A program made the translations under genes and the position numbers. Positions 15,480 to 22,066 of a DNA stretch of 22,145 nucleotides are shown here, in pieces (within the stretch, counting starts at the first letter, position 1; each line of letters begins with the position of its first letter). Below the pieces are notes generated by a model. That model was not told the origin of the DNA, ran no database searches, and saw only the letters and a list, made by a program, of their open reading frames with translations. The stretch is from Veillonellaceae bacterium (GTDB taxonomy: Bacteria; Bacillota_C; Negativicutes; Veillonellales; Veillonellaceae), in assembly GCA_902834965.1 (NCBI GenBank), contig CADFKY010000008.1, positions 1-22,145 on the forward strand, written 5' to 3'.

Positions 15480-15848
15480 CTATAAAGATGAAGAATTTAA
15501 TTGTAATAAGTCCACATCATTATAAATCAAATTTGTTATTTCAAACTTATCATTTAAAGTAAAACAGCCATTTAATTCATTATAAGAAAAGACATAGCCA
15601 TTCATACTTTCACCATGGATAGAGACAACAGACATGGGGGCAACTACCACATCAATAGGTACTGCATGACGTCCTAGTTGATCGATTACAAACTTAGCTT
15701 GTGCTCTGTCACATGCCAAAATCTGGCCCAAATCATATATGGCTTGATTTTCCTTTTCCTTCCATTCATCATACTTCTTGCGTTGTCTAATGTTATAGAG
15801 TATACCAATAAACATAATAAGGGTTAGGATTTTAAGTATTATCTCCAT
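15480..15848 (-). CDS. Unrecognised small membrane-anchored protein (122 aa)
   Basis: I do not recognise this protein. One hydrophobic helix (residues about 2-18) is followed by a basic stretch RQRKKYDEWKEK, so the soluble part is probably on the cytoplasmic side. Residues 30-65 look helical, with a segment QILACDRAQAKFVIDQLGRHAVP that resembles the many small unnamed proteins of this kind. The C-terminal half appears beta-rich. GAGGA lies 9 nt upstream of the ATG. It sits between two other small membrane-associated genes in the same direction, 38 bp after the upstream one. No domain assignment is possible from sequence alone. Confidence 0.6.
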   Translation of the reverse strand: MEIILKILTLIMFIGILYNIRQRKKYDEWKEKENQAIYDLGQILACDRAQAKFVIDQLGRHAVPIDVVVAPMSVVSIHGESMNGYVFSYNELNGCFTLNDKFEITNLIYNDVDLLQLNSSSL

Positions 15849-15886
15849 ACGTTCTGTTCCTCTAAAATGCCTAATCAGCTAATACA

Positions 15887-16276
15887 TTAAAAATTCATAA
15901 AAATAATTACAGTCATACAGACTAGCATATACGGAATGAAATAAAGATAAAGCATGTTAGCAGAACGGCATAAACATTCTTTTTCAGAAGCCGATAAATC
16001 TATAACCGCTTTAGCAACTTTATTTCTAGAATAAATATCACCTAATACTGCCAATAAAAAGATTACTACTAATACTCTTGTTCCCCACAAGGTATGTCCC
16101 CAAGGAATTACAATATATGCTACCACAGCGAGACCTTTTAGTAACTGAAAAATTTTAATTTGTACACTCTTCTTTAAATCAATATTGTTTAATCGAAAAG
16201 ACTGCACTTTAAAAACATCGAATAAGTATATGATAAATACACAAATTATTATATATGTTGCCGCACTATAATTCAT
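15887..16276 (-). CDS. Unrecognised small integral membrane protein (129 aa)
   Basis: I do not recognise this protein. It appears to span the membrane four times, with hydrophobic segments at roughly residues 6-22, 45-61, 64-80 and 106-126 and a basic loop between the first two (LNNIDLKKSVQIKI). The start at 16276 is chosen because AGGAGA lies 5 nt upstream and that site is inside the frame of the alternative start at 16291. It is the first of the three small genes. A terminator for the histidinol-phosphatase gene lies between it and the upstream unit. Confidence 0.6.
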   Translation of the reverse strand: MNYSAATYIIICVFIIYLFDVFKVQSFRLNNIDLKKSVQIKIFQLLKGLAVVAYIVIPWGHTLWGTRVLVVIFLLAVLGDIYSRNKVAKAVIDLSASEKECLCRSANMLYLYFIPYMLVCMTVIIFMNF

Positions 16277-16332
16277 ATTATCTCCTATCATACTTAACGA
16301 TTCTGTGCATCTAAATCACGGTAATATATAAA

Positions 16333-16386
16333 AAGGCCCATACTTTCACCCATATGTTACATAGAACAGAGCCAAGTATAGACCTT
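16333..16386 (-). terminator. Probable terminator of the GNAT-hisJ unit
   Basis: An imperfect 13-bp stem (16333-16345 with 16374-16386, two mismatches) has a 28-nt loop. A T/A-rich run, TTTATATATTA, follows on the minus strand. It starts just after the hisJ stop codon. Confidence 0.45.
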
Positions 16387-16392
16387 CTGTAA

Positions 16393-17256
16393 TTATCCCC
16401 AAATTTTTTCTATATCAGCTATGCTATGTGCATCAGAGCCTAGTACAAATGGCACCCCGATGATAGCAGCCATACCTTGAATAAAGCGGCTTGGATACAT
16501 TTCACGGCAGTCTTGTTTGAAGAAGCCGCTCATGTTATAGTCTAGTTCGCGACCTTGTACGCGCATAATATGTAAAATATCACTTACCACCTGCGCATTG
16601 CGGCGATCTAAGTGATGTTCAAAACCAAAGTAATGTTGGTATTTTTTAATCAAATCAAAGTGACCGATGCGTTTTGGTGTATATTCACCAAGGTCAGCAC
16701 GTACGGCTTGGCGTACAGTAGAGTAATATTTGTAATACAACTCATACTGCTTTTCAATCCACGGACCAAAGCCCTTTTCAAATTCTTCTGGGCTGTAGTC
16801 TAAGCAATAAAAGGCATTATTTACGCCTTCCATGAAGTGAACAGACAAGATATTATCATCCGTCAACGGGCCATAGCGATCGAGGAACTCTTGAATATCC
16901 GTCTCAAAGCCTGGAATGTAATCTACTTCAAAACCGAGAGAGATATCGATATGTGTGCCGTAAGCACGTTGTAATTGACGACCTAATTCTAAGTAGGTAT
17001 CGACTTGGTTCAATTTCAAAGACGCTGTATCATAGGCCTTTTGGTCACCACCGTATTCAGCTACAAAAGCCTTTGGCAATGGCGCATGCTCTGTAAGGCA
17101 TATCTTTTCAATGCGCAACTCAATGGCCTTTTCGATCATCATCGCAGTCCGATCTCCACTACCATGTGGACACAACTCCGTATGTACATGACCATCTACG
17201 AGACGGCTGCGATACTTACTGTATCCAACGAACTGCCGTTCATCTTTCATGTTCAT
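16393..17256 (-). CDS. hisJ: Histidinol-phosphatase, PHP family
   Basis: A metal-dependent phosphatase that converts histidinol phosphate to histidinol, the one step not encoded in the his operon; here HisB is monofunctional. It is 287 aa, typical of the Gram-positive HisJ/HisK type. PHP metal-binding motifs in order are DGHVHTELCPHGSGD (21-35, His23 and His25), LTEHAPLP (54-61, Glu56-His57), GFEVDYIPG, ILSVHFM, RIGHFDLI and LGSDAH near the C-terminus. The ATG at 17256 has only a weak GGGTG site; an ATG two codons later is possible. It follows the acetyltransferase gene by 84 bp. It lies outside the his operon control region, so it may be regulated separately. Confidence 0.9.
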   Translation of the reverse strand: MNMKDERQFVGYSKYRSRLVDGHVHTELCPHGSGDRTAMMIEKAIELRIEKICLTEHAPLPKAFVAEYGGDQKAYDTASLKLNQVDTYLELGRQLQRAYGTHIDISLGFEVDYIPGFETDIQEFLDRYGPLTDDNILSVHFMEGVNNAFYCLDYSPEEFEKGFGPWIEKQYELYYKYYSTVRQAVRADLGEYTPKRIGHFDLIKKYQHYFGFEHHLDRRNAQVVSDILHIMRVQGRELDYNMSGFFKQDCREMYPSRFIQGMAAIIGVPFVLGSDAHSIADIEKIWG

Positions 17257-17340
17257 TCAATCACCCTATTCGCCCTAACCCGTGGCGAACCCTTATCTAT
17301 CATCTGTACAATTAGTCTGTAATTTACTATCTACGTTTTA

Positions 17341-17841
17341 TTATACCAATAATGCGTATGTTTCGGTATCCTGATATTTACCATGTTTGAAACCAACTTG
17401 AGGCGTTAGTCCACAATAGGTAAATCCAAAGCGTTCATGCAACGCCGTACTCGCTGCATTTCCTGCAGTAATAACCGACACCACCGTATGCAATGTATCC
17501 GTTGCTTTTGCATGGTCTAAAATATGAGCCATTAACTTAGATGCTACGCCCTTACCTCTATAATCTTGATGAATGTAAATAGATAATTCTACAGTGCTTT
17601 TGAAAGCATCCTTTGTTCTATATGGTGAAAGCGATGCATAGCCTACAACCACCTCATCTATAAGACCTACAAAAATGCAGTGCTCAGAAGTTTGATGCGC
17701 CTCATACCACTCCTGCCATTCTGGCAACGTGCGGGGCTCAAGATCAAGTGTTGCTACACCGTTCATAACCTCGTAATTATAAATATCTAAACAAGCTGCG
17801 ATATCATCCTTTGTAATTGGTCGTATTACTAATTTACTCAT
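17341..17841 (-). CDS. GNAT N-acetyltransferase, phosphinothricin/methionine-sulfoximine type
   Basis: An acetyl-CoA-dependent N-acetyltransferase. The 166 aa show the family signature of the PAT/MddA branch: IRPITKDDIAACLDIYNYEV at the start, ATLDLEPRTLPEWQEWY (30-46), GYASLSPYR (67-75), the acetyl-CoA loop YRGKGVASKL (94-103) and NAASTALHERFGF (127-139). This branch acetylates amino-acid analogues such as phosphinothricin or methionine sulfoximine, but paralogues act on other amino compounds, so the substrate is open. GAGGA precedes the ATG by 6 nt. It is probably co-transcribed with the histidinol-phosphatase gene downstream. The pairing does not by itself imply a role in histidine synthesis. 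Confidence 0.85.
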   Translation of the reverse strand: MSKLVIRPITKDDIAACLDIYNYEVMNGVATLDLEPRTLPEWQEWYEAHQTSEHCIFVGLIDEVVVGYASLSPYRTKDAFKSTVELSIYIHQDYRGKGVASKLMAHILDHAKATDTLHTVVSVITAGNAASTALHERFGFTYCGLTPQVGFKHGKYQDTETYALLV

Positions 17842-17901
17842 AAGAATTCCTCAAAATAGTTGGTATCTCTATATAAATTAACAGCTTAGGTCTATATAAA
17901 A

Positions 17902-17910
17902 TGATATAAT
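17902..17910 (+). promoter_or_regulatory. Extended -10 promoter of the small toxin gene
   Basis: TGATATAAT is a perfect extended -10 (TGnTATAAT). No good -35 box lies at 16-18 nt, as is common for extended -10 promoters. The start site is predicted near 17917, at the first bases of the SD-sequestering stem. Confidence 0.65.
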
Positions 17911-17915
17911 AAAAT

Positions 17916-17937
17916 CACCTCCAGAAGAAAGGAGGTG
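17916..17937 (+). promoter_or_regulatory. Hairpin that sequesters the toxin ribosome binding site
   Basis: CACCTCC (17916-17922) pairs perfectly with GGAGGTG (17931-17937) across an 8-nt loop. The second arm is the Shine-Dalgarno of the toxin gene, so the folded RNA hides it. Because the anti-SD arm is at the very 5' end of the predicted transcript, translation could be delayed until the RNA is processed or remodelled. Confidence 0.75.
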
Positions 17938-17942
17938 TTATA

Positions 17943-18050
17943 TTGGAGGCGTTATTTTGTACGCTTTGGGGTACCTTGCTTGCCCCTCTTATTGTGTCCT
18001 TAGTTATAACTACCTATAACTATTGGTTACAGAATAAGAACAAAAAATAA
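17943..18050 (+). CDS. Fst/Ldr-like small hydrophobic toxin (type I toxin-antitoxin)
   Basis: A 35-aa peptide starting at TTG with a perfect GGAGG site 7 nt upstream (17931-17935). It has a short polar start (MEALFCTLWG), one hydrophobic helix LLAPLIVSLVITTYNY and the tail WLQNKNKK. This matches the Fst/Ldr family plan: AP(L/I)xVxLV helix, tryptophan, then a charged tail. Such peptides insert in the inner membrane and harm the cell when made in excess. It is the only strong plus-strand gene in a window of minus-strand genes. It has its own extended -10 promoter, an SD-masking hairpin, a bidirectional terminator and an opposed antisense promoter. The sequence match is to a family pattern I know; the assignment of toxicity is inference. 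A holin-like small peptide is an alternative label. Confidence 0.75.
   Translation: MEALFCTLWGTLLAPLIVSLVITTYNYWLQNKNKK
17954..17966 (+). repeat. Direct repeat DR1, toxin copy (second copy at 18102-18114)
   Basis: ATTTTGTACGCTT occurs here, in toxin codons 4-8, and again at 18102-18114 near the 5' end of the predicted antisense RNA. The antisense RNA copy is therefore complementary to the toxin message just after its start codon. This corresponds to DRa of the pAD1 par locus. Confidence 0.75.
18009..18017 (+). repeat. Direct repeat DR2, toxin copy (second copy at 18116-18124)
   Basis: ACTACCTAT occurs here within the toxin reading frame and again at 18116-18124, next to the second copy of DR1. 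The order DR1-DR2 is the same in both places, as with DRa-DRb in par. Confidence 0.6.
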
Positions 18051-18054
18051 GCAA

Positions 18055-18122
18055 GAAAAAGGACGAGCGGCAACTCGTCCTTTTTTGTTATATTGTAGGT
18101 AATTTTGTACGCTTCACTACCT
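18055..18122 (-). ncRNA. Predicted antisense antitoxin RNA of the Fst-like locus
   Basis: An RNA of about 68 nt is predicted from the promoter at 18129-18156 to the shared terminator. Read 5' to 3' it carries the complements of DR2 and DR1 and then the terminator stem. It could pair with the toxin mRNA at three places: the shared terminator and the two repeats. Start and end are estimates to within a few bases. The size and order agree with RNA II of pAD1 par. Confidence 0.65.
18056..18085. terminator. Bidirectional terminator shared by toxin and antitoxin RNAs
   Basis: A perfect 12-bp stem (AAAAAGGACGAG 18056-18067 with 18074-18085) has the 6-nt loop CGGCAA. It is flanked by an A-run and a T-run, so it serves both strands. 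It lies 5 bp after the toxin stop codon. It may also stop transcripts coming from ecfT, for which no terminator of its own is clear. Confidence 0.85.
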
Positions 18123-18128
18123 ATTTGT

Positions 18129-18156
18129 AGTATACCATAAATAGATTATTTTACAA
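18129..18156 (-). promoter_or_regulatory. Antisense promoter for the antitoxin RNA
   Basis: On the minus strand TTGTAA (18151-18156) is followed after 16 nt by TATACT (18129-18134), with an extended TGG before it. It drives transcription towards the toxin gene, starting near 18122. Confidence 0.65.
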
Positions 18157-18180
18157 GACATATGCTTGATTAATCAAAGA

Positions 18181-18852
18181 TTAAGCTACGATAGCAAACA
18201 AAGCAATTGTTACTACTACAAGAGTACCAATCACAGCGTAGTCCACTGTTTTCAATCCTACGGATGCAGCAAAGCTATGTGTAGGTCCACCGAAGCCACG
18301 TAGTTCTAGGGATAGCGCCATTGTTTCGGATCGGCCCAAGGATTTTAAAAGCAATGGTTGGATAACAGATGCGTAAGATTTCATGCGCTTCAAGAAGTTG
18401 CCTTCTAAGGATAAACCACGACACGCTTGCGCCTCTTGTACAGCATGGCTTTCAGCAATGAAGTCAGGCACAAAGCGAAGTGCTGCAGTGAACATAAATG
18501 CATATTCGTAAGGAATTTTGCATTGTGTTACGAGCGCTGCTGTAAGGTCTTGCAATTTTGTAGTTGCCAACAAGCAAATGAATACAAGTGTCATCGCAAG
18601 CATACGCAAGCCGGATACGATGGCAGATGTTACATCACCGCTACCAAGGAATTGGATAACACCAAGGAATACAGCAAAGCTAGTCAATGCCAATACGGCT
18701 TTTTGTTGTTTAAATAGTAAACCAGCTACAAATAATACACCCAGTTCTACAACGACTAAAGCCAATAAAGATGCCCAGTCGCGTAATAAAATGGCCCACA
18801 CGGATACAACGAGGGTCATCAAGATTTTTGTTAACGGTACTAAACGTTCCAT
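18181..18852 (-). CDS. ecfT: ECF transporter transmembrane subunit EcfT
   Basis: The membrane scaffold of an energy-coupling factor vitamin or metal importer. It joins the two ATPases to the substrate-binding S component. The 223 aa have about five hydrophobic segments and the two cytoplasmic coupling motifs, here AQACRGL and SLELRGFG in place of the usual two A-R-G motifs. GGAGG lies 6 nt before the ATG. It starts 9 bp after the EcfA stop codon as the last gene of a three-gene operon. No terminator of its own is clear; the bidirectional terminator at 18056-18085 is the next strong one. Substrate is set by the S component, not by this subunit. Confidence 0.88.
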   Translation of the reverse strand: MERLVPLTKILMTLVVSVWAILLRDWASLLALVVVELGVLFVAGLLFKQQKAVLALTSFAVFLGVIQFLGSGDVTSAIVSGLRMLAMTLVFICLLATTKLQDLTAALVTQCKIPYEYAFMFTAALRFVPDFIAESHAVQEAQACRGLSLEGNFLKRMKSYASVIQPLLLKSLGRSETMALSLELRGFGGPTHSFAASVGLKTVDYAVIGTLVVVTIALFAIVA

Positions 18853-18861
18853 ATGTCCCTC

Positions 18862-19674
18862 CTATTTTCTGCCCAACTGAGCCACTAACTTAGATTTCAA
18901 TTCATCCATGGATTTGCAATAACCGAGGGATGGTACCGCTAGTGAAAGTTCCACACTTGACGGTTTTGTAAGGCCTAGGTCTTGCAATTCATCCGTAGAT
19001 TTCTTGAATAATTCTTCTGGAGAACCATCAAAGGCAACGGTTTGGTTACCCATGATGAGTGCACGGCTACATTCGCTAGCCATGATTTCCATATCATGTG
19101 TAATGAGAAGGATTGTAATGCCTTCTTGATTAAGTTGACGCAATAGAGCTAACAACTCTTTAGTTTCCTTACCATCTTGACCACTTGTTGGTTCGTCGAG
19201 GATGAGGATTTTAGATTGCATTGCTAGTGCAGAAGCAATAGCAACACGTTGCTTTTCGCCACGGCGCAATGTTGGAGGATAGGCTTCACGTAAGTGAGCG
19301 ATACCTGTACGTTCCAACACTTCATCAACGATTTGTTTCACTTCGGATTTACTGCGGCCTAGTGATTCAGGGCCGAAGGCAACCTCTGTGGCTACTGTTG
19401 GTCTGAACATTTGGCGATCTGGTTGTTGGAATACATAACCAATAAATTGACCCCGTTTAGATGGCGGCATAGACGTAATATCCGTGCCGTTATAGTACAT
19501 GCGGCCTTCGCTCGCCTTTTCAAGGCCTACGAGCAAACGAGTAATAGTCGTTTTACCACAACCATTGCGACCACCGATGGCAATATATTCGCCCCCTTCG
19601 ATGGTGAAAGTCACATCACGGAAAATGTCTACAGATGGCACATAGCCAAAGCGGATATTTTCAACCTTAAGCAT
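18862..19674 (-). CDS. ecfA: ECF transporter ATPase with a degenerate LRRGE signature
   Basis: An ABC ATPase of the energy-coupling factor type, 270 aa. Walker A GRNGCGKTT (35-43), Q-loop FQQPDRQ with Gln84, Walker B ILILDEP (156-162) and the switch His193 in ITHD are canonical. The ABC signature reads LRRGEKQR (136-143) instead of LSGGQ. The start at 19674 is preferred because family proteins begin at MLKVENIRFGY; the frame extends to 19707 without a better site. It overlaps the 3' end of the upstream fused gene by 8 bp, which suggests translational coupling. It probably pairs with the ATPase half of the fused protein as a heterodimer. In that dimer its own Walker A faces the partner's intact LSGGQ, while its LRRGE faces the partner's Walker A. 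Confidence 0.88.
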   Translation of the reverse strand: MLKVENIRFGYVPSVDIFRDVTFTIEGGEYIAIGGRNGCGKTTITRLLVGLEKASEGRMYYNGTDITSMPPSKRGQFIGYVFQQPDRQMFRPTVATEVAFGPESLGRSKSEVKQIVDEVLERTGIAHLREAYPPTLRRGEKQRVAIASALAMQSKILILDEPTSGQDGKETKELLALLRQLNQEGITILLITHDMEIMASECSRALIMGNQTVAFDGSPEELFKKSTDELQDLGLTKPSSVELSLAVPSLGYCKSMDELKSKLVAQLGRK

Positions 19675-21268
19675 GAGCGCCACCGTCCTTTCCTGGTACA
19701 TCATCAACGCGTTGAATCGGTTTTCTATCTTCTACTACAGTAGTATTTGTTAGGTTATTGGCAGAGTTGCTTTCACCATGCACCTCAGTTTGGATGGCAT
19801 GAGCCATTTCAATTTGGTGTAAGCCCTTGATAGCAGACTCGATGCTAAGCCAAGGCTCATCGCTGTGGAAGCCCGCTTGTTCAAGTTCCATATACGTGGT
19901 GAACACGGATGGCAATGCATCAACGTGAATATTGTGTTCGTACATGTAACGAAGCGTAGTTGGTACATCGTCGTCGCACGCAATAGAGCCGTCCACCATG
20001 AGAGCCATGCGGTTTGCATACGGCAATACAGCGTGTAAGTCATGATCGATAACAACAACGGTAATACCGTGTTTTTGATTTAGATCACCTACGAGGCGAT
20101 ATAATTCGGCAGTCCCATCTGGGTCGAGGGAGCTAGTTGGTTCATCAAGAACAAGAACAGTTGGGTTCGTAGCCAATACGGAAGCGATCGCCAAACGTTG
20201 GCGTTGACCACCGGACAAGCTTGTAATCTTGCGATCTTCTAAGCCTACAAGGCCAACTTGCTTAAATACCTCTTCAGAACGTGCTTTGATGGTGTCACGG
20301 TCATAACCGCGATTTTCCATGGCAAAGGCTACTTCTTCTCGAACTGTCATCGTTACGAGTTGAGTGTCGTAATCAGCGAGAACCACACCGATATGGTTCG
20401 CTAACTCTGGAATTTCCATTTGTGTAGTCGCTTTACCATCTACGAACACCATGCCTTCAAGGCGGCCACCGTAGAATTTAGGCACCGCCCCTACCATAGC
20501 CATGCAAAGAGTACTTTTACCACAACCAGCAGGACCAGTCACAACGAGGAAGTCCCCATCATGTACGTCGAGATTGATATTTTCAAGAGACGGTGTAGTC
20601 GCCTTTGGATGGTAGTAATTTACGTGCTCAATAGAGATTTTAGCTTGGCGCTCAGGCAAGATTGTCATATGACTATGGTCAGACGTCAATTGATCCGCAC
20701 TTGGCAACATACCGCGTTTGGAGAATAAACGTTGTGCCGGAATGTATAAGATTGGCGTAATAGCACCATTCAAAGCACCTACAATAAGTACCAATGGCCA
20801 CATGCCGTACATGTATACATTATTAGGCAAACCAAGCACTTGCCATAAGAGGGTAACGAAGATACCACCAGATACAACAGTCGCCAAGAAGCCAGATACG
20901 ATTGGCGTTAAATCGAAACCACCGATTTTACGGAATTTCACAGACAACATAGCACGTGTTACGAGAGCCGCAGTCAACGCACCACCTGGTTCAGACAACA
21001 AGTTACCATAAGGGAATGCTGACTTAGATGTCAAAACATTGATGAGCGCCGCTACAAGGCCAATCCCCAATGTTTGACTCAAACTAGGACGTGTCAATAA
21101 AATAGCTACGCAGTACGTAGCAATTGTCCAGTTTGGCGTCACCCCAGCCACACTAGGGCTCACCAAATGCAATATCGTGCCCAATGCGAGCATCAATGTG
21201 CTGACGGTAACCCATCTAAACTGGCCACCCTGCACATGCGTGTACACAAGATCTTGAATCCGTTCCAT
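19667..21268 (-). CDS. ECF S component fused to an ABC ATPase
   Basis: One 533-aa protein with two parts. Residues about 15-180 form a membrane domain with some six hydrophobic segments (for example GTILHLVSPSVAGVTPNW, LLTRPSLSQTLGIGLVAAL and TSKSAFPYGNLLSEPGGA). These resemble S components that bind a small substrate, perhaps of the TrpP type. Residues about 210-450 are an ABC ATPase with Walker A GPAGCGKST (245-253), signature LSGGQRQR, Walker B VLVLDEP and switch histidine in IDHD. The Q-loop glutamine is missing: the segment reads VVLADYDTQ, with Ala298 (codon GCT). The tail of about 80 residues is polar and lacks a known domain. The start at 21268 has GAGG at 5 nt; the longer frame to 21367 crosses the promoter. 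The substrate is not determined; tryptophan or a vitamin is a guess. Confidence 0.82.
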   Translation of the reverse strand: MERIQDLVYTHVQGGQFRWVTVSTLMLALGTILHLVSPSVAGVTPNWTIATYCVAILLTRPSLSQTLGIGLVAALINVLTSKSAFPYGNLLSEPGGALTAALVTRAMLSVKFRKIGGFDLTPIVSGFLATVVSGGIFVTLLWQVLGLPNNVYMYGMWPLVLIVGALNGAITPILYIPAQRLFSKRGMLPSADQLTSDHSHMTILPERQAKISIEHVNYYHPKATTPSLENINLDVHDGDFLVVTGPAGCGKSTLCMAMVGAVPKFYGGRLEGMVFVDGKATTQMEIPELANHIGVVLADYDTQLVTMTVREEVAFAMENRGYDRDTIKARSEEVFKQVGLVGLEDRKITSLSGGQRQRLAIASVLATNPTVLVLDEPTSSLDPDGTAELYRLVGDLNQKHGITVVVIDHDLHAVLPYANRMALMVDGSIACDDDVPTTLRYMYEHNIHVDALPSVFTTYMELEQAGFHSDEPWLSIESAIKGLHQIEMAHAIQTEVHGESNSANNLTNTTVVEDRKPIQRVDDVPGKDGGAHA

Positions 21269-21304
21269 AATAGCCTCTTTTCTAAAAATGAATATATAGT
21301 GTCT

Positions 21305-21332
21305 ATTGTAACATTCTTCAGAGATTTGTGAA
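21305..21332 (-). promoter_or_regulatory. Promoter of the ECF operon
   Basis: On the minus strand TTCACA (21327-21332) is followed after 16 nt by TACAAT (21305-21310), with TGT before it (extended -10). A 7-bp dyad (ATACTAT 21340-21346 with ATAGTAT 21352-21358) and the palindrome TTATCATATGATAA (21361-21374) lie just upstream and could bind a regulator. No riboswitch fold is recognisable in the short leader. Confidence 0.55.
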
Positions 21333-21373
21333 AGGCAAGATACTATTATAGATAGTATGTTTATCATATGATA

Positions 21374-21404
21374 AAAAGCACCATCTATTAACGATAGTGC
21401 TTTT
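21374..21404 (-). terminator. Terminator of the ParE/Phd-type operon
   Basis: An 8-bp stem (AAAAGCAC 21374-21381 with 21397-21404) with 3 more pairs inside after one mismatch. T-rich edges lie on both strands. It is 6 bp past the toxin stop codon. Confidence 0.75.
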
Positions 21405-21409
21405 AATAA

Positions 21410-21730
21410 CTAATGTACTTCATCTAATAGTATTCTAAGATAATCACGTCTACTGTTTAATATTCTATCAATATAGATAGTCCGGTCTAAATAACGATAA
21501 AAACTTAAATAATTATGACAAAGTAAATATCTGTATTCAATTTTGCTTTCTAGATTAATCAATAATCGCTGCCCCATTTCTGGAAATATACTCAACGAGT
21601 CATTCGTAGTCACTATATCCGAAACGGTTTTCTTAGCTAACTCAATATCACCGGTTTCTTCTTCTATAAAAGATTTTATTTCTAGCAAATCTTCTCGTGC
21701 TTTTGGTGCATAGCTAATTTGATTATTCAT
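21410..21730 (-). CDS. ParE/RelE-family toxin
   Basis: A type II toxin of the RelE/ParE superfamily, 106 aa. The N-terminal pattern YAPKAREDLLEIKSFIEEETGD is the two-helix hairpin start of ParE-type proteins. NDSLSIFPEMGQRL is the typical link, and YRYLLCHNYLSFYRYLDRTIYIDRILNSRRDYLRIL is the beta-sheet core with conserved Tyr and Arg. ParE-type members poison gyrase and RelE-type members cut mRNA; the sequence alone does not decide, though the early region looks ParE-like. It lies 2 bp after its antitoxin gene, so translation is probably coupled. It sits at the edge of the ECF operon but has its own terminator. Confidence 0.85.
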   Translation of the reverse strand: MNNQISYAPKAREDLLEIKSFIEEETGDIELAKKTVSDIVTTNDSLSIFPEMGQRLLINLESKIEYRYLLCHNYLSFYRYLDRTIYIDRILNSRRDYLRILLDEVH

Positions 21731-21732
21731 AA

Positions 21733-21978
21733 TTAAATCCCCAATTCACTCTTTAGTTGCTCTGATGAAATCCAGCCTTGTTCTTCACCAGATTTACGAC
21801 CGGTCTCTAAAGCCCCCATAAGTTTTATAGTAGCCATTACACGTTCATAATCTTGAATATCCATAATTGCATACCTACCTCTACCATTTTTAGTTAAAAA
21901 TACAGGACTATCTATAGTAACATCACGTAAAACTTCAGAATAATTACGTAAATCTGAAATAGGTTTTATATTCGGCAT
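21733..21978 (-). CDS. Phd/YefM-type antitoxin
   Basis: An 81-aa antitoxin that binds the adjacent toxin and usually represses its own promoter. The N-terminal part IKPISDLRNYSEVLRDV, VFLTKNGRGRYAIMDIQDYERV is the DNA-binding and dimerisation fold of the Phd/YefM family. The C-terminal part after residue 50 (ALETGRKSGEEQGWISSEQLKSELGI) is the flexible toxin-binding tail. The start at 21978 has GGAGG with 7 nt spacing; the frame extends 13 codons further without a better site. The order antitoxin then toxin is standard for type II systems. Confidence 0.87.
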   Translation of the reverse strand: MPNIKPISDLRNYSEVLRDVTIDSPVFLTKNGRGRYAIMDIQDYERVMATIKLMGALETGRKSGEEQGWISSEQLKSELGI

Positions 21979-22037
21979 ACTATCACCTCCAAAATCTTTT
22001 AGTGATATAAAACTCATTTTTCTAATATCTTATCATT

Positions 22038-22066
22038 ATTGTAGTTAAATTATCATGTAAGTTCAA
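22038..22066 (-). promoter_or_regulatory. Promoter of the toxin-antitoxin operon
   Basis: On the minus strand TTGAAC (22061-22066) is followed after 17 nt by TACAAT (22038-22043). An AT-rich near-palindrome (22023-22038, TAAT and ATTA ends) overlaps the start-site region and may be the autoregulatory operator. Nothing else is recognised in 22067-22145. Confidence 0.5.
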
